Source: Enterobacter sp. SA187
GTDB taxonomy: Bacteria > Pseudomonadota > Gammaproteobacteria > Enterobacterales > Enterobacteriaceae
Direction: 5' to 3'
Assembly (NCBI RefSeq): GCF_001888805.2
Contig: NZ_CP019113.1
Location: 3,224,001-3,288,000, forward strand
DNA: 64,000 bases
How positions within the stretch are numbered: the stretch's first letter is position 1; every line of letters begins with the position of its first letter. A program made the translations under genes and the position numbers. Shown piece by piece: positions 1 through 8,244 of this stretch. The notes beneath the pieces are model-generated. The model made no database searches. It saw only the letters and a program-made list of their open reading frames with translations, and was not told the origin of the DNA.

Positions 1-264
1 TCAAAGCCTCTCCCTGTGCAAGAGAAGAAGTAATACAACCGTCACCAAAGAGCGCCTGTTGTGTCCATCGACACTGTGGAAAGCTAACCACCATGGTTGA
101 AGCCCTAACCATGCTAATGGGGCGTTCCGTCTACTGATCGGCAGAGATAAGCACGGATAATATTAAGCGTCAGATGATTAAGATGGTAAAGGACATGTTA
201 AGCTCCTGTACCATTTTTTCTGACCTTATGCTCGCCCTGTGCGATTGTCTGGAATACTAATTTA
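1..264. other. Leading non-coding stretch, no gene recognised
   Basis: No reading frame here resembles a known protein. A short inverted repeat (ATGGTT at 93-98, AACCAT at 107-112) is visible but has no terminator T-run. The stretch probably carries the promoter and leader of the diguanylate cyclase gene starting at 265, but I could not pick out a convincing -35/-10 pair. Confidence 0.4.
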
Positions 265-1692
265 ATGCGCCCTGATGTGATGACGCCTTTTCGTTTGTTC
301 CGTGAAGATAAACCGCTGCGTAACGCTGTCTGTATATTCCTGATCACCACGCTGTTTTACGCCATTGGCGCGATGCTGCGGCTGGTGGAAGAGCTGTCGC
401 TGTTCTGGCCGCTGAATGCGGTGATGGCCGGTATTTTTGCCCGTTTCGCCTGGCTTAATCGCCTGCATAATTACGCCATCTGTTATACCGCGATGATGCT
501 CTACGACGGGCTGACCACCGACTGGGGCCCGGCCTCGTTTGTGATTAACTTCTCCAATATGGTGTTTATCCTCACCTTTGCGCTGCTGGTCCAGCGGGAC
601 AAACATGTCCCCGTGCAGGCGGAAGCGCTCTCTGTCGCCCTGCGGCTGTTTAATTACTGTCTGCTGGCCTCGGTGCTGTGTGCCTTGTGCGGGACTTTTG
701 GTTCGCTGGGTATTGACACTCAGGCGTTCTGGCCGCTGTTTGCCGACTGGTTCAGCGAGCAGTTCTCCACTGGCGTGATGATCCTGCCCTGTATTCTGGC
801 GTTCTCCTGGCCGGGGCTGAGCCGTCCGTTTAAGGTGCAGCACCTGCTGCCGCTGATAGCGCTGGCCCTGAGCATTGTCGCCTCGGTGGTGATTGGCGGG
901 GCGGGCAGCCTGGCGTTTCCGCTGCCAGCGCTGATCTGGTGCGCGGTGCGTTATTCTCTGCTGACCACGGCGCTGCTGACGCTGATCACCGGCGCGGCGG
1001 AAATCATACTGGTGGCTAACTCCATCATTAATATTTCCATGTCCGCGAAACTGCATACCTCGCAGATGTTTTCTGCGCGTCTGGGGATCGCCACCATGAC
1101 CATCTGCCCGATTATGGTGTCAGTCAGCGTGAATGCCATTAATGCGTTAATGAAGCAGGTATCGCTGCGCGCCGATTTCGATTTCCTCACCCAGGTCTAT
1201 TCCCGCTCTGGTCTGTATGAACTCCTGCGTCAACAGGAGAAAATTAACCATGCCCCGCGCCCGATGTCGGTGATGCTGCTGGATATTGATTACTTCAAAA
1301 CCATTAATGATAACTATGGTCACGAATGCGGGGATAAGATCCTCTCTGCTGTAGCGCAGAAAGTGCAACAGGTGGTGGGGAATGCCGGTAACGTGGCGCG
1401 GATGGGCGGGGAGGAGTTTGCGGTGATCGCCAGCGTACCGGATGAGCAGCAGGCGCTGCAACTGGCGGAAACCATCCGTCAGAGTATCGAGCAGCATCGT
1501 TTTCGCTGGCGGCAACAGACGCTCTCGCTGACCGTCAGTATCGGGCTGAGTCATGCGGTGAGCGAATTCTGGCAGCGCACCGAAACCTTTAACCGTCTGC
1601 TCAATGAAGCCGATGAATATCTCTATCAGTCTAAAAAGGCCGGGCGTAATCGCGTCAGCGTGCAGGGCGGTGCGCAGACTTTATTGATATGA
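265..1692 (+). CDS. Membrane-anchored diguanylate cyclase, MASE-type sensor plus GGDEF
   Basis: Predicted to make cyclic di-GMP from two GTP at the inner membrane. Residues 1 to about 300 are a series of hydrophobic helices of the integral-membrane sensor (MASE) type, and the GGDEF domain follows from about 305. The active-site motif is GGEEF at residues 381-385, so catalysis should be intact. The RxxD inhibitory site expected nine residues upstream is absent, so product feedback at that site is unlikely. The start is uncertain: ATG at 265 has a poor ribosome site and ATG at 280 is in frame. It is the first of three cyclase genes in the same direction (70 nt to the next). E. coli carries dgcF beside uxaB, so one of these three may be the positional counterpart. 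Confidence 0.88.
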   Translation: MRPDVMTPFRLFREDKPLRNAVCIFLITTLFYAIGAMLRLVEELSLFWPLNAVMAGIFARFAWLNRLHNYAICYTAMMLYDGLTTDWGPASFVINFSNMVFILTFALLVQRDKHVPVQAEALSVALRLFNYCLLASVLCALCGTFGSLGIDTQAFWPLFADWFSEQFSTGVMILPCILAFSWPGLSRPFKVQHLLPLIALALSIVASVVIGGAGSLAFPLPALIWCAVRYSLLTTALLTLITGAAEIILVANSIINISMSAKLHTSQMFSARLGIATMTICPIMVSVSVNAINALMKQVSLRADFDFLTQVYSRSGLYELLRQQEKINHAPRPMSVMLLDIDYFKTINDNYGHECGDKILSAVAQKVQQVVGNAGNVARMGGEEFAVIASVPDEQQALQLAETIRQSIEQHRFRWRQQTLSLTVSIGLSHAVSEFWQRTETFNRLLNEADEYLYQSKKAGRNRVSVQGGAQTLLI

Positions 1693-1762
1693 CTGTTAAA
1701 TAACTTGCCAGGTATTTTCGGCGTCAATAATATGGCCGGGTAAACCTGGTGAGACATGCGGC

Positions 1763-2818
1763 ATGAACGGATCGGACAAACTGAATATTAACGCCAGGGT
1801 AACTGGTCTGCGATTTGTTCGCCGCATGTATCTGATGCGTATGCTCGGTACGCTACTCTGTTTTTTCCCTGTTCTCTCGGTGCTGGTGGAACATCATCAA
1901 CCGCTGTGGCTGATGGTGCTGCTGGGCGTCAACGCGTTCGTCTGGCCCGGCCTGGCGTTTCTGCGCGCCCGGCGTTCTGCCACGCCGCACAATACCGAAC
2001 ATCAGAATCTGCTGCTGGATGCCGGAGCGGGTGGTTTCTGGATCGCCATGATGGCGCTGAATCCGCTGCCATCGGTGGTGATCGCCACTATTCTGCTGTC
2101 GGACAGACTGGCGGCAGGCGGCCTGAAACTGCTGCGGAAAGCCGCCATCGCGCTGGTGGCAACCGGCCTGTTCGCCTGGCTGATAAGCGGTATGCCTTTT
2201 GAACCGCAGGTTTCCCAGCGCACCATGTTCGCCACGCTGCCGCTGGTGGCGATTTATATGCTGGCGCTGAGCGTACTGACCGACGCCATTAGCCGCAAGC
2301 TGCGGCTGAAAAGCCGCGAGCTGGAGCGCATCGCCATGATGGATCCGCTGCTGGATATTGCGAACCGTCGTCTGCTGGAAAAACGTATTACCCATGAACT
2401 GGACACCCTCAACCAGCGCTGCCGCAGCTCAATTCTGATGTTCATTGATATTGATAACTTCAAAGAGGTAAACGATCGATTCGGGCATAAAGTCGGCGAT
2501 GCGCTGCTGGTGACGGTCTCGAAAATCCTGCACGCGGCAACGCGGCAAACCGATACCCCGGCGCGGCTGGGCGGCGATGAGTTTGTCATCCTGCTGCCGG
2601 ATACCACCCTGGACGAAGCTTATATCGTCGCCACGCGCATTATGGACGGCGCGTCGGTGATGACCATTGGCGCGGATATTTCATTCCGCACGACCCTGAG
2701 TATCGGCATCGCCAGCGCCACTCCGGCGATGGACGACGTCACAGACTGGCTAAAAGCCGCCGACGATGCGCTTTACCGCGCCAAGCGTGAAGGCAAGAAC
2801 CAGATCTACTGTCACTGA
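1763..2818 (+). CDS. Membrane-anchored diguanylate cyclase, MASE2-like plus GGDEF
   Basis: Second cyclase of the tandem set. About 180 N-terminal residues form several transmembrane helices resembling the MASE2 sensor of the AdrA/DgcC type, and residues about 190-350 form the GGDEF domain. The catalytic motif GGDEF is at residues 270-274 and an inhibitory-site RxxD (RQTD) at 261-264, so both activity and feedback inhibition are expected. It starts 70 nt after the previous gene and ends 53 nt before the next, with no clear terminator between them, so co-transcription is plausible. Assignment as a cyclase is firm; the input signal is unknown. Confidence 0.88.
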   Translation: MNGSDKLNINARVTGLRFVRRMYLMRMLGTLLCFFPVLSVLVEHHQPLWLMVLLGVNAFVWPGLAFLRARRSATPHNTEHQNLLLDAGAGGFWIAMMALNPLPSVVIATILLSDRLAAGGLKLLRKAAIALVATGLFAWLISGMPFEPQVSQRTMFATLPLVAIYMLALSVLTDAISRKLRLKSRELERIAMMDPLLDIANRRLLEKRITHELDTLNQRCRSSILMFIDIDNFKEVNDRFGHKVGDALLVTVSKILHAATRQTDTPARLGGDEFVILLPDTTLDEAYIVATRIMDGASVMTIGADISFRTTLSIGIASATPAMDDVTDWLKAADDALYRAKREGKNQIYCH

Positions 2819-2871
2819 CAAACGCGCTGAATGAACTAGACTTTATGCATGTCTGGCGAGAAGAGTGCGTT

Positions 2872-3831
2872 ATGAAACACCCTGAAATCCCCCCAAATGA
2901 ATCGCAAAGGATGGCCTCGCTGCACGAGTCCGGTTTGCTGGAAACGGCATCCCGGGAACGCTTCGACAGGCTGACCCGTCTTGCGAAAAGAATGTTTAAT
3001 GTGCCCATCGCGCTGGTAAGTCTGGTGGGGGCCGATACGCTGCACTTTATCTCCTGCGACGGCATTCCTGATGGCCGGGTGGAGCGGAAAATCTCCTTTT
3101 GTGGTCATGTCATTCTCAGCGATATGCCGATGGTGGTGGCGGATGCCCTTAAGGATCCGCGTTTCAGTGAAAACCCGCTGGTCACCGGCGAGCCTTTCAT
3201 CCGCTTCTACGCCGGTTATCCGCTGCGCGTGCCGGATGGATCCAACGTCGGCTCGTTCTGCATTATCGATCGTCAGCCGCGGGAATTTACCCCTGCGGAA
3301 CTTGCGGTACTGAAAGATTTCGCCGCCATCGTGGAGGATGAGTTCGCCACCATCAGCGTGGCCACCACCGACGAGCTGACCGGGTTGTATAACCGCCGTG
3401 GCTTTGAAAACCTCGCGAAATTCGCCATTACCGCCGCCCGGCGTCGGGCGGAGCCGTTAACCCTGGCGTGGATCGATCTGAACCGCTTCAAATACATCAA
3501 CGATACCTGGGGCCATGAGGAGGGCGACAATGCCCTGAAGGCAGTGGCAAATCTGTTGCGCGAGAGCTTCCGCGAGGCAGATTTACTGGTGCGCTTTGGC
3601 GGCGATGAGTTTGCGGTGCTTTTCTCCGATACCAGCGAAGACGGCGCCTGGGTGGCGATGACGCACCTGGTTGAGCAGGCGGAAGCCTTTAATGCGTCCT
3701 CACAAAAGCCCTGGAAACTGTCGTTCTCCTGGGGGCTGAGCGAATACGATCACCAGGCGATGCCGGATATGAAAAGCTGGTTGAAAACGGCGGACGATCG
3801 GATGTACGCCATGAAAGAGAAAAACCGTTAG
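2872..3831 (+). CDS. Soluble GAF-GGDEF diguanylate cyclase
   Basis: Third cyclase of the set and the only one without membrane helices. Residues about 20-160 form a GAF domain, a small-molecule sensor fold, and about 165-319 form the GGDEF domain, with the active motif GGDEF at 243-247 and an RxxD inhibitory site (READ) at 234-237. ATG at 2872 is chosen over the in-frame ATG at 2845 because a purine-rich AGAAGAG stretch sits just upstream and the GAF homology begins soon after. It should be cytoplasmic, giving the cluster two membrane-bound and one soluble source of c-di-GMP. Confidence 0.87.
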   Translation: MKHPEIPPNESQRMASLHESGLLETASRERFDRLTRLAKRMFNVPIALVSLVGADTLHFISCDGIPDGRVERKISFCGHVILSDMPMVVADALKDPRFSENPLVTGEPFIRFYAGYPLRVPDGSNVGSFCIIDRQPREFTPAELAVLKDFAAIVEDEFATISVATTDELTGLYNRRGFENLAKFAITAARRRAEPLTLAWIDLNRFKYINDTWGHEEGDNALKAVANLLRESFREADLLVRFGGDEFAVLFSDTSEDGAWVAMTHLVEQAEAFNASSQKPWKLSFSWGLSEYDHQAMPDMKSWLKTADDRMYAMKEKNR

Positions 3832-3923
3832 CACGTTGATCGGTAGCCATAAGAAAACGCTATCGCAACGCCGTTGCGTTAAATATTTGTTATCAGCATA
3901 GTGATCATTTTGAAAAGGAAAAC

Positions 3924-4469
3924 ATGATGATCACTACTGTCCTCTGCCGCCCGCTCGGGCGCGATGAAATTATCCAGCGAATTGACGAACTCTGTGACGT
4001 GCTCGAAGACTGCGTGCGCGGCGGGGCGTCCGTCAGCTTTATGCTGCCCATCACCCGCGACACGGCCATGCACTTCTGGCAGGGCGTGGCGGAAAGCGTG
4101 GGGCGCGGCGAGCGCGCCGTGCTGATTGCTGAGAATGCCGACTTTCGCATCATCGGCACGGCACAGATTATCCTGGATCAACCCCCCAATCAGCCGCACC
4201 GCGCCGATGTCGCCAAACTTTTGGTTCACCAATCTGCACGCCGCCAGGGCGTGGCGCGGCAGTTGATGGATAATCTTGATGATATTGCTAAGAAAAATGG
4301 CAAAACCCTGCTGGTTCTCGACACCGCCACAGGCAGCGACGCGGAGTTTTTCTATGCCCGCAGCGGCTGGGAACGCGTGGGGGAAATCCCTGGCTATGCT
4401 CAGATGCCGGACGGAACTGTGACGGGGACGACAATTTTTTATAAGAATTTAACATCCAACGCAATTTAA
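3924..4469 (+). CDS. GNAT-family N-acetyltransferase
   Basis: A 181-residue GNAT-fold protein that probably transfers acetyl from acetyl-CoA to an amine; the substrate cannot be read from the sequence. The acetyl-CoA pyrophosphate loop is visible as RRQGVARQL around residue 110, and the C-terminal half carries the usual FFYARSGW segment with its conserved tyrosine. A good ribosome site (AAAAGGAA) precedes ATG 3924; ATG 3927 is an alternative. It lies alone between the cyclase set and uxaB and shows no operon partner. Confidence 0.8.
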   Translation: MMITTVLCRPLGRDEIIQRIDELCDVLEDCVRGGASVSFMLPITRDTAMHFWQGVAESVGRGERAVLIAENADFRIIGTAQIILDQPPNQPHRADVAKLLVHQSARRQGVARQLMDNLDDIAKKNGKTLLVLDTATGSDAEFFYARSGWERVGEIPGYAQMPDGTVTGTTIFYKNLTSNAI

Positions 4470-4569
4470 CGACTGCAATTGATCAAAACAGGGTTTCATG
4501 GTCGTAAAGTCTGGTAAGTTATCACACCAATCTTCCCAGGTTGTATGACTAATCAATAAGGAACCCATT

Positions 4570-6021
4570 GTGAAAACGATCAATCGTCGCGATTTTCCCG
4601 GAGCCCAGTACCCGGAACGTATTATTCAGTTCGGCGAAGGGAATTTCCTGCGCGCATTCGTTGACTGGCAAATCGATCTGCTGAACGAAAATACCGATCT
4701 TGACGCCGGTATTGTGATTGTTCGTCCGATCCAGAGTGATTTTCCGCCGTCGCTGAGCACGCAGGATGGGCTGTATACCACCATCATTCGTGGTCTGAAT
4801 GACGAAGGTGAAGCCGTCAGCGATGCGCGTCTGATCCGTTCCGTGAACCGCGAAATCAGCGTTTACACGCAGTACGATGAGTTCCTGAAGCTGGCGCACA
4901 ACCCGGACATTCGTTTTGTGTTCTCTAACACCACTGAAGCAGGCATCAGCTACCATGCGGGCGACAAGTTTGAAGATGCCCCTGCGGTCAGCTATCCCGC
5001 GAAACTGACCCGCCTGCTGTTCGAACGCTTCAGCCACTTTAACGGCGCGGCTGATAAAGGCTGGGTGATCGTGCCGTGCGAGCTGATTGACTATAACGGC
5101 GATGCGCTGCGTGAACTGGTGCTGCGTTATGCGCAGGAGTGGGCGTTACCGACCGCTTTCGTGCAGTGGCTGGACAGCGCCAATGCCTTCTGTTCCACCC
5201 TGGTGGACCGCATCGTGACCGGTTATCCCCGTGATGAAGTGGCCAGCATCGAAGCAGAGCTGGGCTATCACGATGCTTTCCTCGATACCGCCGAGCATTT
5301 CTACCTGTTTGTTATTCAGGGGCCGAAATCTCTGGCGTCTGAACTGCGCCTGGATAAATTCCCGCTCAACGTGCTGATTGTGGACGACATCAAACCGTAC
5401 AAAGAGCGCAAAGTGGCGATCCTCAACGGCGCGCATACCGCCCTGGTGCCGGTGGCTTACCAGGCGGGCATCGACACCGTAGGGGAGGCGATGAACGACA
5501 GCCAGATTTGTGCGTTCGTGGAGAAGGCCATTTATGAAGAGATCATTCCGGTGCTGGATCTGCCGCGCGATGAACTGGTAACCTTTGCCAGCGCCGTTAC
5601 CGGACGCTTCCGCAACCCCTATATCAGACATCAGCTGCTGTCCATCGCCCTTAACGGCATGACCAAATTCCGCACGCGTATTCTGCCGCAGCTGCTGGCA
5701 GGGCAAAAGGCCAGCGGTAAACTCCCGGCGCGCCTGACCTTTGCGCTGGCGGCGCTGATTGCTTTTTATCGCGGCGAGCGTGATGGTGAAACCTATCCGG
5801 TGCAGGATGATGCCCACTGGATCGAGCGTTATCAGCAACTGTGGGCGCAGCATGGCGATCGCCAGCTGAGCACCAGCGAACTGGTCAAAGCCGTGCTGTC
5901 CGTTACCGATCACTGGGAGCAGGATTTGACGCAGGTATCAGGCCTGGTCGAGCAGGTGTCGCTGGATCTGGACGCCATCCTGTTACGTGGTATGCGCGAG
6001 GCGGTTAAGCCGCTGTGCTGA
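4570..6021 (+). CDS. uxaB: Tagaturonate reductase (altronate oxidoreductase)
   Basis: Interconverts D-tagaturonate and D-altronate with NADH/NAD+ in the galacturonate branch of hexuronate catabolism. The 483-residue length and near-collinear sequence match E. coli UxaB, a mannitol-dehydrogenase-family enzyme: N-terminal nucleotide-binding half, then a helical catalytic domain with the KPYKERKVAILNGAHT segment. The start is GTG at 4570 behind AAGGA. It is monocistronic and closed by the hairpin at 6038-6060. An imperfect TGGT-N10-ACCA repeat at 4512-4529 lies upstream and could be a hexuronate repressor site, but that match is weak. Confidence 0.97.
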   Translation: MKTINRRDFPGAQYPERIIQFGEGNFLRAFVDWQIDLLNENTDLDAGIVIVRPIQSDFPPSLSTQDGLYTTIIRGLNDEGEAVSDARLIRSVNREISVYTQYDEFLKLAHNPDIRFVFSNTTEAGISYHAGDKFEDAPAVSYPAKLTRLLFERFSHFNGAADKGWVIVPCELIDYNGDALRELVLRYAQEWALPTAFVQWLDSANAFCSTLVDRIVTGYPRDEVASIEAELGYHDAFLDTAEHFYLFVIQGPKSLASELRLDKFPLNVLIVDDIKPYKERKVAILNGAHTALVPVAYQAGIDTVGEAMNDSQICAFVEKAIYEEIIPVLDLPRDELVTFASAVTGRFRNPYIRHQLLSIALNGMTKFRTRILPQLLAGQKASGKLPARLTFALAALIAFYRGERDGETYPVQDDAHWIERYQQLWAQHGDRQLSTSELVKAVLSVTDHWEQDLTQVSGLVEQVSLDLDAILLRGMREAVKPLC

Positions 6022-6037
6022 TAACCGGTTAACAATG

Positions 6038-6060
6038 ACCCGGCTGCGGCCGGGTTTTTA
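6038..6060 (+). terminator. Rho-independent terminator of uxaB
   Basis: A 7-bp stem (ACCCGGC / GCCGGGT) with loop TGCG, running into a T-run, 16 nt after the uxaB stop codon. Confidence 0.85.
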
Positions 6061-6219
6061 CTCCTCATTCTATAGTTACAACATCCATTTGCTGTTTAGC
6101 TCCCTGAACTGTGGCTTCAGCGACGTAATCGTCTAGCAATGAAACAATTGCGCGACATTTACTTAGCATTTCTGTTGCATTGGTCCTAAGATGAGTCCTG
6201 AACAGAGGAGGAACGCGCA

Positions 6220-6315
6220 ATGGAAAGAATCGTTCAGATGATAGTGGTGCTGGTCGCCTGCGTTGCGGTATTCGCCACCGCTTACGACCTCTCTCTTGTT
6301 ACCGATTTACCCTGA
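6220..6315 (+). CDS. 31-residue single-span membrane peptide
   Basis: A very short gene with a strong ribosome site (GAGGAGG, 8 nt before ATG). The peptide starts MERIVQMIVVLVACVAVF and is one hydrophobic helix followed by a short polar tail ending in DLP. This matches the pattern of small enterobacterial inner-membrane proteins, but I do not recognise a named family. A hairpin follows directly (6322-6341). Codon pattern, ribosome site and hydrophobicity support a real gene. Confidence 0.65.
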   Translation: MERIVQMIVVLVACVAVFATAYDLSLVTDLP

Positions 6316-6321
6316 TCATGA

Positions 6322-6341
6322 AAGGGGGCCTGCGCCCCCTT
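6322..6341. terminator. Hairpin shared by the small peptide gene and the chemoreceptor gene
   Basis: Perfect 8-bp stem AAGGGGGC / GCCCCCTT with a 4-nt loop, between convergent stop codons at 6315 and 6348. On the minus strand it is followed by TTTC. It probably acts in both directions. Confidence 0.7.
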
Positions 6342-6347
6342 GATGCG

Positions 6348-7916
6348 TTAGCTGGCCGGGAGCTGGAAGAAGCGCACCGAATGGCGCAACTGTTCACTTT
6401 GTTCGGTCATGGAAAGGGCAGCCACCGCAGCCTGTTCAACCAGCGCGGCATTCTGCTGCGTCACCTGATCCATCTGGTCAATGGCAACGCTGATCTCGCG
6501 GATACCCTGGTGTTGCTCATGGGATGCCGAGGAGATTTCCGCCACAATGTTGGTCACTTTGTTCACCGAATTGACGATGTCTTCCATGGCCCGGCTGGCC
6601 GTATCCGCATAGCGCGACCCTTCAGTGATTTTCTCTACCGTGCCATCGATCAGCGTTTTGATCTCTTTTGCCGCTTCGGCGCTTTTCTGCGCCAGATTTC
6701 GCACTTCACCGGCTACCACAGCAAAGCCTTTGCCTTGTTCCCCGGCTCGCGCGGCTTCCACAGCGGCATTAAGCGCCAGAATATTAGTCTGGAAAGCGAT
6801 GCCCTCGATCACGGAAATAATATCGACAATTTTTTGTGAACTGTCGGCAATCTGATGCATCCGCTGGAGCATATCCTGGACTTCCTTTCCGCCTTTGACG
6901 GCGGTTTGCGAAGTCTGCCGCGCCAGCTCGCTGGCTTTGTAAGCGTTCTCGGCGTTGCTTTTCACGTTTTCGGTGATCTGCTGCATGTTCGCAGAGGTCT
7001 GTACCAGCGAGGCGGCCTGTTCTTCGGTGCGCTGTGACAGATCGCTGTTGCCCATGGCGATCTCACTGGCGGCATGGGATATAGACTCACTGCCGTTGAT
7101 GATGCCGTGAATAATTTCCGCCAGCTTGCCATTCATAAATTTAATCGTCGCCAGCAAACTGTGCTGATCCTGCTCTTTCAGATTAATTTGAGTGGCCAGC
7201 TTACCGGCTGCAATTTGCTGCATGATTTCCACCGCATAACCCGGTTCACCGCCCAGTTGCCGGGCAAGGTTACGGGAAATCCAGGCGGCGATAATGCCGG
7301 TGGCTATCAGTGCGAGGATCAATAAACCGCACAGCACAGACAACGCCTGTTTATATCCGTCGGCGGCTTGTTGACTGGCCCGATTGCCAATGGCTATTTC
7401 CATATCCACCAGCGTGGCTAAATCTTTCATCAGCTGTGTGCGATATTTCGCCGACACCGCGCCGCTTATTTGGCTGGCCTCCTGTAAACGTTCTGCATTT
7501 ACCGCCTCAATAACTTTTGCATTCACATCGACAAATTGTGTGAAGTTATTGACCACCTGAGAAAACAGCGCCTGCATTTCCGGCGTCATATGGGACGTCA
7601 GACGGGCATAGCGCTGCTGCGCATTGAGAAAAATATCCTGATTTTGCAGCAGCTCAAGGCGATGTTTTTCCCGCTCGGCGGGCGTTGTGGAGCTGATGTA
7701 CTGGATCTGCTGTAAGCGCATTTCCGATAACACGCCACGCATTTCAAGGGAGGAACGCACCCCTGGCATACGATTATCGCGAAAAGCATCAATATTCTCA
7801 TTACTGACGTTGAGCTGATAAATAGCCACCACGCCCAGTAACAACATCATGGCAATCAGAATTGAAAAGCCGGTTAATAATTTGGTTAAGACCGTTGACT
7901 GTGCATATTTTTTCAT
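6348..7916 (-). CDS. Methyl-accepting chemotaxis protein, four-helix-bundle sensor
   Basis: A 522-residue inner-membrane chemoreceptor. The first membrane helix is at about residues 12-32, followed by a periplasmic four-helix-bundle domain to about 190, a second membrane helix, a HAMP domain and a long cytoplasmic signalling coiled coil. The invariant hairpin tip (IAFQTNILALNAAVEAARAG) is present. There is no C-terminal NWETF-like CheR/CheB tether; it ends in RFFQLPAS, so it should be a low-abundance type receptor. The ligand cannot be inferred. A sigma-28-like promoter lies just upstream on the minus strand. Confidence 0.93.
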   Translation of the reverse strand: MKKYAQSTVLTKLLTGFSILIAMMLLLGVVAIYQLNVSNENIDAFRDNRMPGVRSSLEMRGVLSEMRLQQIQYISSTTPAEREKHRLELLQNQDIFLNAQQRYARLTSHMTPEMQALFSQVVNNFTQFVDVNAKVIEAVNAERLQEASQISGAVSAKYRTQLMKDLATLVDMEIAIGNRASQQAADGYKQALSVLCGLLILALIATGIIAAWISRNLARQLGGEPGYAVEIMQQIAAGKLATQINLKEQDQHSLLATIKFMNGKLAEIIHGIINGSESISHAASEIAMGNSDLSQRTEEQAASLVQTSANMQQITENVKSNAENAYKASELARQTSQTAVKGGKEVQDMLQRMHQIADSSQKIVDIISVIEGIAFQTNILALNAAVEAARAGEQGKGFAVVAGEVRNLAQKSAEAAKEIKTLIDGTVEKITEGSRYADTASRAMEDIVNSVNKVTNIVAEISSASHEQHQGIREISVAIDQMDQVTQQNAALVEQAAVAALSMTEQSEQLRHSVRFFQLPAS

Positions 7917-8244
7917 AGGAGTAACTTAGTGATAAAAGGTAATACTATTAACGGCATAACCTTTAAAATATTGATTCCGTAAGTTGATCCTCATCACATA
8001 ACCATCTATTTAATTTCTGGTGTAAATCAGGCGTATAAATACTTTAATGCGATGTTTTAAATATGTATTTTTGCTGTGATAAATTTGCCCTAAAGCGCCC
8101 CGGATACTCGGGCAGATTTTGCCGGGGGCAGGGCGGTCATGCTCTGACTGGCTCATAGCTGTGCGCATTTTGTCGCCTTATTCTTTTAATGAATCATTGC
8201 ATTATGTGCTTTACTGAAAGAAAGGACGGGGCGCAGGAGGAACG
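7917..8244. other. Divergent intergenic region between chemoreceptor and cyclase genes
   Basis: An AT-rich 328-nt spacer with no coding potential. It holds the sigma-28-like promoter for the leftward chemoreceptor gene and, at its right end, the AGGAGG ribosome site for the rightward cyclase gene at 8245. I see no other structured element. Confidence 0.5.
7948..7974 (-). promoter_or_regulatory. Sigma-28 (FliA)-like promoter for the chemoreceptor gene
   Basis: On the minus strand the sequence reads TCAATATT, 11 nt, GCCGTTAA, against the consensus TAAAGTTT-N11-GCCGATAA: 12 of 16 positions match at exact spacing. It lies about 32 nt upstream of the chemoreceptor start codon, which fits flagellar-regulon control. 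Confidence 0.45.

Noticed and set aside
262..1056. 264-residue open frame on the minus strand
   Set aside because: It is antisense to the first cyclase gene, is extremely Gln/Arg/His rich and has no ribosome site; it is a by-product of codon use on the other strand.
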